A stretch of 9,673 nt of DNA, taken from positions 1 to 9,673 of the forward strand of contig JASLXP010001268.1 of the NCBI GenBank assembly GCA_030740295.1. The letters run 5' to 3'. Below, piece by piece: positions 1 through 5,859 of the stretch (its first letter is position 1; every line of letters starts with the position of its first letter). The notes under the pieces were generated by a model that saw only the letters and a list, made by a program, of their open reading frames with translations, was not told where the DNA came from and did no database searches. Origin of the DNA: Planctomycetota bacterium (GTDB lineage: Bacteria > Planctomycetota > PUPC01 > JACPCR01). The position numbers and the translations under genes were made by a program.

Positions 1-1209
1 CTTTCATGGAAAGATAACTCGCTCACTATTACTCAAGATGCTGAGGTTACTCGACTGACCGACACCGACGGTGATGGCACGGCGGATCGTTTCGACACTC
101 TCAGCAACAACTGGGGCTATGCCGCAGGACACGAATTTGCCTTCGGATCGAAACATGACGCGGAAGGCAGCATCTGGGTGGCCCTCGGACTGAGCGGCTC
201 TTACCGCTCCCACAATCTGTTTCGCGGCTGGGCCGTGAAGGTCACTTCGGATGGAAAGATGATTCCGGTTTGCAGCGGGCTGCGGAGTCCTGCCGGAGTG
301 AACGCAAATAAGCAAGGCGTCATGTTCTGCATCGAAAGCCAGGGGCCCTGGAACGGCTCCTGTTCGCTTAAGCACCTCAAGCCCGGCGGATTCCTGGGTC
401 ACCCTGCGAGCTACAACTGGTATCCGTTTGCCAAAGGCATGGACACGCCTGCCCTGGAGCCCAACCCCAATTCACGAATTGCCATCGAGAAGAAACGGGT
501 GAAGGAGTTGGTGCCTCCCGTGGTTCTTTTTCCTTACAGAAAAATGGGACGCTCGATTTCAGGCTTTCGTCTGAATCAGACCAAGGGCAAATTCGGTCCC
601 TTCGACAATCAGTTCTTTCTGGGCGACTACACCCTGAGCATCATCTTGAGGGCGACCACCGAACGGGTAAACGGCGTATGGCAGGGCGCCTGCTATCCGT
701 TCCGGGAAGGACTGGCCACCGGCATCATGGACGTCGAGTTTTCGCCGAAGGGACAGTTGGTCGCCGGAGGCTTCACCACCAGCCGGCAATGGCCCGTGCG
801 CGGCGAAACGCCCTTCGCCATCCAACGCCTGGACTGGACGGGCAAGATTCCGTTCGAGCTGAAGGAGATCAACATTCGCCCCGATGGCTTCCTCCTCACC
901 TTCACGCTCCCAGTGGAGCCAGTGGTGGCTGCGAAGGTGGACACCTACTCACTCACCTCCTACACGCACATTTTCACCGGCGGCTATGGCAGCCCCGAAG
1001 TCGATCACTCCACGCCGCAGACTACCAGCTCGAAAGTTTCCCAGGATGGGCTGAGCGTTGGGCTGGCTGTGAAAGGTATTCAGGAAGGACACATTCACGA
1101 ATTCGACCTCGCAAAGGTGAGAAGCAAAGATGGGAGACCTCTCCTGCACACCAAGGCGTATTACACGGTCAATGAGATTCCGACCGCAAAGATAAATTTG
1201 AAGAAGTAA
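1..1209 (+). CDS. PVC-type beta-propeller dehydrogenase-like protein (DUF7133-like), 3' part
   Basis: The reading frame is open from base 1, so the 5' end lies outside the window; 402 residues are visible, ending at TAA 1207-1209. A GTG at 178 is an internal codon, since conserved-looking sequence precedes it. The visible part starts with a 'TDTDGDGTAD' calcium-loop-like motif (about residues 20-29), followed by propeller-type strands such as 'GHEFAFG', 'GSIWVALGLSGSY' and 'GLRSPAGVNAN', then 'GIMDVEFSPKGQLVAGGF'. It ends in a beta-rich segment with 'LLHTKAYYTVNEIP', a typical end of PVC propeller proteins annotated as putative membrane-bound dehydrogenases or PQQ-dependent sugar dehydrogenase-like. 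No CxxCH haem motif is present here; it could lie in the missing N-terminal part. By family, a periplasmic or extracytoplasmic sugar/alcohol oxidation role is inferred, with the substrate unknown. It converges with the metallophosphoesterase gene 150 bp away. Confidence 0.8.
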   Translation, partial: LSWKDNSLTITQDAEVTRLTDTDGDGTADRFDTLSNNWGYAAGHEFAFGSKHDAEGSIWVALGLSGSYRSHNLFRGWAVKVTSDGKMIPVCSGLRSPAGVNANKQGVMFCIESQGPWNGSCSLKHLKPGGFLGHPASYNWYPFAKGMDTPALEPNPNSRIAIEKKRVKELVPPVVLFPYRKMGRSISGFRLNQTKGKFGPFDNQFFLGDYTLSIILRATTERVNGVWQGACYPFREGLATGIMDVEFSPKGQLVAGGFTTSRQWPVRGETPFAIQRLDWTGKIPFELKEINIRPDGFLLTFTLPVEPVVAAKVDTYSLTSYTHIFTGGYGSPEVDHSTPQTTSSKVSQDGLSVGLAVKGIQEGHIHEFDLAKVRSKDGRPLLHTKAYYTVNEIPTAKINLKK

Positions 1210-1359
1210 CACCAGCCAGCAGGCGAAGATCTTCTTCGTTACCAGTACCACCGTGACCTGCTATTCTCATTCAATGCGACATGCAATCCAGAACAGTTTT
1301 ATGCACTTCTTCTCAACTCTTTCACCCCACATGCTTCATCGATGTCCGCGGGCGTCCGC

Positions 1360-2451
1360 TTACCGGGCCATGCCGTATTTGAGCGTGAATTGGTGTTGCT
1401 CGCCATCCTTGACGATCGTGGTCGATTTACAGAGGACGCCCTTCAGAGGATCCCAGGTGCGGACCTCGATTTCGTTCTTCGCCGGGATGAATCGCATGAC
1501 GCGCAAACCGTTCGCACCATAATCTGATAACAACTCGTGTACACTATTGCCACGCCGGCCGGTGGATTTCAGGCGCATGGCCTGCGTCCGGCTTTGATCG
1601 CCGCTGCAGATCAGGAACAGGTTGGCGTGTTTCTGGAAACACTTGTCCCACATCTGTTGCGGCGAGTTGCCGCGCTTGCCGTGACGCTTCGTCCAGGTCA
1701 TCCGACCCTTGGGGGCGTCGAAATAATCACGGCTGGTCTTCGGTTTGTCACGCGGCCCGAGGCCCATGTGAGTGGTGATCAACGCGCGTCGGTCGGCGTA
1801 CCGACGCAGGACGGAATCCGTCCATTGGAGGACATCATCGGGCGCATTGCACTCCAGATGTAGGGCGATAAATCTCATCCCGCCCGCTTCGAACAGTTGA
1901 AAGCTGTTAGCGTTGTTACCGGAGATGGCGACCTTGTCGGCCGGTTTTTCGAAACAGCCGCCATACCAACCAAACCGGGTGAAACGAGATTTGGGGAAGA
2001 ATTCTTGAAACAGCGAGGAGTCGCCTCCGCCGGTCATGTCGTGATTACCGACCGAGATGCCGTAGGGCACGCGGCCGTGCAGCTTGTCCATGCAGCGCCG
2101 CGCGAGGGCCCACTGCTCCCGATTGTTGATGTCCACGATGTCGCCGACATGGCTGACGAAGACGATGCGTTGCCGGTCCAGGTTGGCGGCGATCCAATCT
2201 GTCCATCCATCGAAGACCTTGTTGCTCAGCGGCTCTGCATCCTCTCCGCCCCTCTTGGTCCCGCGCCCCCTGTAATGCTGGGTATCGGGAATGACGACGA
2301 GCGAAAAGCAACCCTCCGGCGCAGGGGGGAGTTCGCCTGCAATCGCGGATTTGCCGGCGAACACCGCCATCCAGCAAGAAACGAGGCCCAGGCCGAACAG
2401 GCGACGTGGGATTGGAAATCTGCCCCATGGCAGGCTGTGGGAAATGTCCAT
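1360..2451 (-). CDS. Exported calcineurin-like metallophosphoesterase ('PDTQ' type)
   Basis: A 363-residue protein. Metallophosphoesterase blocks appear in order: 'VVIPDTQHY' (D56), 'GDIVD' (103-107), 'GNHD' (135-138) and 'TTHMGLG' (H228). These ligate the two metal ions in this superfamily, so hydrolysis of a phosphomonoester or phosphodiester is expected; the substrate cannot be told. Where the usual last GHxH motif belongs there is 'CSGDQSRTQA' (284-288), so the histidines are replaced. The N-terminus has Arg residues, a hydrophobic stretch 'LFGLGLVSCWMAVFAG', and an AIA|G cleavage site, so it is exported. ATG 2451 gives a normal-length signal peptide. An ATG at 2490 would add 13 residues; neither start has a good ribosome binding site. 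It lies 162 bp downstream of the DUF6807 gene on the same strand and may be read with it unless the hairpin at 2588-2604 stops transcription. Confidence 0.85.
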   Translation of the reverse strand: MDISHSLPWGRFPIPRRLFGLGLVSCWMAVFAGKSAIAGELPPAPEGCFSLVVIPDTQHYRGRGTKRGGEDAEPLSNKVFDGWTDWIAANLDRQRIVFVSHVGDIVDINNREQWALARRCMDKLHGRVPYGISVGNHDMTGGGDSSLFQEFFPKSRFTRFGWYGGCFEKPADKVAISGNNANSFQLFEAGGMRFIALHLECNAPDDVLQWTDSVLRRYADRRALITTHMGLGPRDKPKTSRDYFDAPKGRMTWTKRHGKRGNSPQQMWDKCFQKHANLFLICSGDQSRTQAMRLKSTGRRGNSVHELLSDYGANGLRVMRFIPAKNEIEVRTWDPLKGVLCKSTTIVKDGEQHQFTLKYGMAR

Positions 2452-2587
2452 GTGGTAAAGAAAAACGGGTATCGAGTTCAGTCGCAACATTTTGATCAGT
2501 TCCCATCAGACCGCACAAGGAGTATTACACCCGAGGTTCTGCCGGGCATGCCAACAGCCGCGGGTTCTTTGCCTTGAATCAGTGCCA

Positions 2588-2604
2588 CAGCGCTGAGAGC
2601 GCTG
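2588..2604 (-). terminator. GC-rich hairpin just after the DUF6807 stop codon
   Basis: CAGCGCT / GAG / AGCGCTG forms a perfect 7-bp stem with a 3-nt loop, about 10 bases past the DUF6807 stop codon on the minus strand. No T-run follows on that strand, so it is not a textbook intrinsic terminator. It could slow or partly stop transcription into the metallophosphoesterase gene, or protect the 3' end of the transcript. The inverted repeat is seen directly; its role is inferred. Confidence 0.3.
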
Positions 2605-2613
2605 AACAGGATT

Positions 2614-3780
2614 CTATTCTCTAAATCCAAAAATCTGTGACAGCTTTCGCGACAGATCGCGGATCGCCTGGTCTTTGCTGGCGGCGAACCCTTTTTGCAG
2701 TTCAGCCCAGCCTGCGGGTGGAGCGACGTTACGTCTGCGCCCAAGCCCATCCAACATGCCGCGCAGCAGGTCCTTTTGAATGTCTGTGTCGTTCGTCTCT
2801 CCAATGGTCTTTGCGATCAGTGAGAGGGGATGCGTGGCAGGGAGGCTGGGGCGAAGCGTGACTTTCGATGGCGCAGTCACAGGCCTTTCAGCCAAGCCGG
2901 TATAGTCACTCCACTTTCTATTGAGCGCGCTGTCATCTCGATCCCCGGTGTAGATGATGAAGCGGTGCCGAATCGTCTCGCTTTCTCCTTTCTCTATTGA
3001 CCACGAACCAAGGCGCGCACGTACGGGCCCGACGCCCAATTGGCCATCAACGCGCCAGGGCAGAGGAAACCCTTTGTTCTTCGGGTGATCGAAAATGGCG
3101 ATGTGGGCCAGATCGTCACGGCCGGCGACCTGCATGCCCACGTCCACCCAAACGTCGCGCTTCCCTTCGGCTGCTCCATTCCTGCGCCCGGATGCATTAA
3201 CCGCTTCGCCCTTGATACCTCGCTTCCAAGGCATACGGAGAAAGAGCCCCCCATAGGAGTATCGATTCACCGTGATGTCGATAATTGCAGTTCCTTTCCA
3301 AACAAGATCGAGAACATACTCGCTGCTGCTCGCCCGCATCTCCCATGTTTGGGTCTCGGTCAGAACGGCCTTGCCATTGGCATCGAGCAGATCGTAAACC
3401 GTGTGCCACTGCACTGAGGCGCCGCTGTCCTTAATCACCTTCATCGACTTCCGCTGCCAGTAATCACCTTTCGGATGGTGGAAGTAGTCGCGGCCATTCA
3501 CGCGCGTAAAGCCCCAGTAGAGCCCAGTCTGATGCCGGTGATGACCCGGGCTGTACTGAGTGAGCACGCCCCTTCCATCAGGGGCGACGACGGGATGAAT
3601 ATAGGGGCGGAAGTCCGGACGTGCGTGATTTGTGAGAATGGGTTTCTCTTCGTCCTCGCGAAGGGCGGAGATGGTGCCCTGGTCTTCATCAATGAAGACA
3701 CGCAGTTCCGTTTCTTCTGCGCGGACACCGAATGGACTGGAAAGCACAAAACAGAATAGAAAAGCAGGAAGGCGACTCAT
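2614..3780 (-). CDS. Exported DUF6807 (PmoA-like) protein with HEAT-like C-terminal tail
   Basis: A 388-residue protein. The chosen start, ATG 3780, gives a clean signal peptide (MSRLPAFLFCFVLSSPFGVRA, cleaved before EETEL); an ATG 17 codons upstream would bury it. Residues ~25-296 match the DUF6807 pattern: 'RPYIHPVVAPDGRGVLTQYS', 'GHHRHQTGLYWGF', 'GRDYFHH', a long beta-rich core, 'IAIFDHPKNKGFPLPWRV' and 'RHRFIIYTGD'. Homologues are often labelled 'methane oxygenase PmoA', but that name is misleading for this soluble beta-sandwich family; the activity is unknown and the abundant His may bind metal or sugar. Residues ~315-388 ('KDLLRGMLDGLGRRRNVAPP', 'AGWAELQKGFAASKD', 'LSRKLSQIFG') resemble the start of the HEAT-like region of PVC giant cytochrome-dehydrogenases, then stop abruptly. 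No convincing ribosome binding site is visible. The metallophosphoesterase gene follows on the same strand. Confidence 0.82.
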   Translation of the reverse strand: MSRLPAFLFCFVLSSPFGVRAEETELRVFIDEDQGTISALREDEEKPILTNHARPDFRPYIHPVVAPDGRGVLTQYSPGHHRHQTGLYWGFTRVNGRDYFHHPKGDYWQRKSMKVIKDSGASVQWHTVYDLLDANGKAVLTETQTWEMRASSSEYVLDLVWKGTAIIDITVNRYSYGGLFLRMPWKRGIKGEAVNASGRRNGAAEGKRDVWVDVGMQVAGRDDLAHIAIFDHPKNKGFPLPWRVDGQLGVGPVRARLGSWSIEKGESETIRHRFIIYTGDRDDSALNRKWSDYTGLAERPVTAPSKVTLRPSLPATHPLSLIAKTIGETNDTDIQKDLLRGMLDGLGRRRNVAPPAGWAELQKGFAASKDQAIRDLSRKLSQIFGFRE

Positions 3781-3985
3781 CGATGATGGATGGCGGAAGA
3801 ATGGAAGGGCGGAAGAGTGTAGAGGATCCAATTCCTTGTCACTTTGGTGAAGGCCCTGGAATTCTCAGTTGGGTCAGCCCAGGCCGTTTCCAGTCGGACC
3901 ACTGATAGCCTCTGGGTTTCTTTGGTTTGGCAACGGTAACGGCTGCACTCCAAGCGGCCAGTCGCCATCTCCAAGATCGCCTGTC

Positions 3986-4123
3986 ATGTGGAAACTCTCA
4001 CCTCTGATCCTTTTGGCCCCTCTATCGACTGGCCGTCTTGTTCGAGGTCAAGAAGATCATGTCCCTGCTTTTCACACGAAAAGTCTTCATTGGCCGTTGG
4101 CGGACGAAGCCCGACTTAAGTAA
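3986..4123 (+). CDS. Possible small exported peptide or 5' gene remnant (doubtful)
   Basis: A 45-codon ORF (ATG 3986, TAA 4121-4123). It starts MWKLSPLILLAPLSTGRLVRGQ, which looks like a signal peptide: Lys at position 3, a hydrophobic stretch, then a polar region starting QEDHVP. The rest (FHTKSLHWPLADEARLK) shows no domain. There is no good Shine-Dalgarno sequence before it. It sits 93 bp upstream of the PQQ-repeat propeller start on the same strand. It could be the 5' stub of a decayed secreted-protein gene, a small exported peptide, or chance. I do not recognise a family. Confidence 0.2.
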   Translation: MWKLSPLILLAPLSTGRLVRGQEDHVPAFHTKSLHWPLADEARLK

Positions 4124-4207
4124 TTTTTCCCGGCACTGTGAAACACACCGCAGCCGTCACCTTCGATGGCGAGCGCGCATGAGAGGCGACGCCGCGGCCT
4201 ACACGAC

Positions 4208-4211
4208 GAGG
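4208..4211 (+). promoter_or_regulatory. Shine-Dalgarno site for the PQQ-repeat propeller gene
   Basis: GAGG lies 5 nt before ATG 4217 and supports that codon as the start. The frame is open further upstream to an ATG at 4166, but that start would place Arg-rich sequence in front of the signal peptide. Confidence 0.6.
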
Positions 4212-4216
4212 ATCAC

Positions 4217-5548
4217 ATGAAAACTCTAGCTATCTCTGTTACTGCCGCTCTTTCTTTCGCCGCTGTTCACGCCGGAGACTGGCCGCACTGGCTGGGTCCC
4301 GATCGTGATGGGACGTGGAATGAGACCGGCATCGTCGAATCCTTTGCCGATGGCGGGCCGAAAGTCCTCTGGCGGGTTCCGGTCGGCTACGGCTACAGCT
4401 CTCCGAGCGTCGTTGATGGCAAAGTCTACTTGAGCGACTACCTCATCAAATCGGGCCGGGTGGTGAACAACCCTGGTAGCCGTCATCGGCTCACCGGACA
4501 GGAGCGCGTCCGTTGTTTCGATGCAGCGACGGGCAGGGAGCTGTGGTCTCACGCTTACGACCAGCCCTATTCGATTTCCTATCCAGGTGGACCACGCAGT
4601 ATGCCGACGGTCTCGGATGGCAAGGTCTACTCGCTTGGGGCAGAAGGGGCCTTTGTCTGTCTCGACGCCAAGACGGGCGATGTGATCTGGAAGCAGGATT
4701 GGAAATCGAAATACCAGATCAAAAGCCCGCTGTGGGGATTCTCGGCTCATCCGCTGATTCATGGGGACACGCTTTACGCTTTGGTCGGCGGAAAAGGCAG
4801 TGTCGCGGTGGCTTTTGACAAAAACACCGGCAAGGAAAAATGGCGGGCGCTGACAGCGGCTGAGCCCGGCTACTGTCCGCCCACGATAATCCATCATGCC
4901 GGCGTCGATCAGCTTATCATCTGGCATCCGGAGTCTCTGAATTCGCTTAATCCGGCTGACGGTTCGGTCTATTGGTCCCTGCCGCTAAAGCCGAGTTACG
5001 GGATGTCGATCATGGCGCCTCAGAAGGAAGGCAACAAACTCTTCGTCAGCGCCAAGGGCCGCGTGGGGGCTCTCATGCAGCTCGACAATGACAAGCCCGG
5101 GGCTGAGTTTGTCTGGAAAGCGAAGCCCAAAGAGGCGCTCTGTGCGTCGAATGTCACCCCGTTGATCGTCGACGGCGTGATCTATGGCTGCGACATTGAC
5201 ACGAGTAATCTTACGGCAGCCAGCCTCAAGACAGCGAAGCGACTCTGGACCACGACCTTGCCAACACTTGGGACGGAATCCCCTAAGCGGAGGGCTCGTT
5301 ACGGCACCGCTTTTCTGACTCGTCATAAAGCCACTGGTCACTTCTTCCTGTTCGCGGAGACTGGTCATCTCATTCTCGCCGACCTGTCCCCGGAAGGCTA
5401 TACCGAGATCAGCCGGGCCAAGCTGCTCGAGCCCACGAACGAAGTCTTTGGACGTCCGGTCGTTTGGGCGGCTGCAGCCTTTTCAATGAAATCAGCTTTT
5501 CTGCGTAATGATAAGGAGCTGATTCGCGTGAATCTCGCTGCTCAGTGA
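4217..5548 (+). CDS. Exported PQQ-like beta-propeller repeat protein
   Basis: A 443-residue protein with signal peptide MKTLAISVTAALSFAAVHA, cleaved before GDW. The mature start 'DWPHWLGPDRDG' followed by 'GGPKVLWRVPVGYGYSSPSV' is typical of the large PVC family of PQQ_2-domain propellers. Blade signatures of the form D-x-x-T/A-G-x-x-x-W recur at about 101-110 (DAATGRELW), 150-158 (DAKTGDVIW), 201-209 (DKNTGKEKW) and 246-253 (ADGSVYW). The length fits a single propeller domain with nothing attached. By family this is an extracytoplasmic propeller; some relatives may be PQQ enzymes, but many lack cofactor ligands, and I cannot confirm PQQ binding from sequence alone. A binding or scaffold role is equally possible. 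It is the only sizeable gene on its strand between two minus-strand genes, so it is probably transcribed alone, with two hairpins just downstream. Confidence 0.85.
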   Translation: MKTLAISVTAALSFAAVHAGDWPHWLGPDRDGTWNETGIVESFADGGPKVLWRVPVGYGYSSPSVVDGKVYLSDYLIKSGRVVNNPGSRHRLTGQERVRCFDAATGRELWSHAYDQPYSISYPGGPRSMPTVSDGKVYSLGAEGAFVCLDAKTGDVIWKQDWKSKYQIKSPLWGFSAHPLIHGDTLYALVGGKGSVAVAFDKNTGKEKWRALTAAEPGYCPPTIIHHAGVDQLIIWHPESLNSLNPADGSVYWSLPLKPSYGMSIMAPQKEGNKLFVSAKGRVGALMQLDNDKPGAEFVWKAKPKEALCASNVTPLIVDGVIYGCDIDTSNLTAASLKTAKRLWTTTLPTLGTESPKRRARYGTAFLTRHKATGHFFLFAETGHLILADLSPEGYTEISRAKLLEPTNEVFGRPVVWAAAAFSMKSAFLRNDKELIRVNLAAQ

Positions 5549-5563
5549 TTCAGGGCCTTCTTC

Positions 5564-5607
5564 TCACCCCCGCTCTTTTTCTGGGGTGACTCTCCCGGAG
5601 TCATTTT
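5564..5607 (+). terminator. Two overlapping hairpins after the PQQ-repeat propeller gene
   Basis: The first is TCACCCC (5564-5570) pairing with GGGGTGA (5583-5589) across a 12-nt loop. The second is TGACTC (5587-5592), loop TCCCG, GAGTCA (5598-5603), followed directly by TTTT. The second has the form of a short intrinsic terminator for the + strand gene ending at 5548. The stems share TGA 5587-5589, so they cannot both form fully. Another reading is a leader switch for the small ORF at 5626. Confidence 0.4.
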
Positions 5608-5625
5608 GATCACCTGAGGAAGAAT

Positions 5626-5769
5626 ATGAAAGAAATAGAATTGATACATCGTTGCTTTCTCGCAGGACTGCTCGCAATCCTGTTGGCAGCACAGGAGCGT
5701 GCAGAAGAGACCTATCCCACGGGTGATGATCATCTTTGCGCTGCTTGCCGCGGGGGCGGAAGCTGGTAA
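5626..5769 (+). CDS. Small ORF with signal-peptide-like N-terminus
   Basis: A 47-codon ORF (ATG 5626, TAA 5767-5769). A GAGGA Shine-Dalgarno (5616-5620) sits 5 nt before the ATG, among the better ribosome binding sites in the window. The protein has a charged start (MKEIELIHR), a hydrophobic core (CFLAGLLAILLAA), then a polar tail with a CxxC pair (HLCAACRGGGSW). This could be a small exported or lipid-anchored protein, though no clear lipobox is present, or the 5' stub of a larger secreted-protein gene that has been lost. I do not recognise a family. In another frame, an ATG at 5726 opens a 26-codon ORF that also begins with a hydrophobic stretch (MIIFALLAAGAEA), as would happen after a frameshift or by chance. 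It lies between the propeller gene and the convergent large gene. Confidence 0.35.
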   Translation: MKEIELIHRCFLAGLLAILLAAQERAEETYPTGDDHLCAACRGGGSW

Positions 5770-5859
5770 AAACGCAGGGACGGCGGACACGGCGCGTCCT
5801 CTGTGATGGGTTCTGACAAATACACATCTTTCGACACCTCGCCCCAGAACCCCCGCCGC

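Larger units (their letters stand above)
3781..4216. other. Divergent intergenic region, 436 bp
   Basis: This region separates the divergent DUF6807 (-) and PQQ-repeat propeller (+) genes, so promoters for both should lie here. I see no strong sigma-70 match. A weak candidate for the + gene is TTGGCG (4097-4102), an 18-nt spacer, then TAATTT (4121-4126). No large inverted repeat, operator or riboswitch-like fold was recognised. Small ORFs on both strands show no recognisable domain; the only one with any protein-like character (3986-4123) is listed separately. Confidence 0.5.

Noticed and set aside
1207..1243. Inverted repeats after the first gene: CGAAGA/TCTTCG (1225-1239) and GTAAC/GTTAC (1207-1211, 1239-1243)
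   Set aside because: The inner stem is AT-rich with a 3-nt loop and no T-run follows; the outer stem needs a large asymmetric bulge. Too weak to call a terminator.
1897..2577. 226-codon plus-strand ORF opposite the metallophosphoesterase gene
   Set aside because: It is antisense to a gene with clear catalytic motifs and shows no domain, no ribosome binding site and no export signal; it is a by-product of GC-rich codon use.
2614..3780. Methane monooxygenase subunit (PmoA) reading of the DUF6807 gene
   Set aside because: True PmoA is an integral membrane protein; this protein has one N-terminal export signal and a soluble beta-rich body, so the database label does not indicate methane oxidation.
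4166..4216. Upstream ATG at 4166 as the start of the propeller gene
   Set aside because: It would add an Arg-rich 17-residue extension before a perfect signal peptide; ATG 4217 has a GAGG site at correct spacing.
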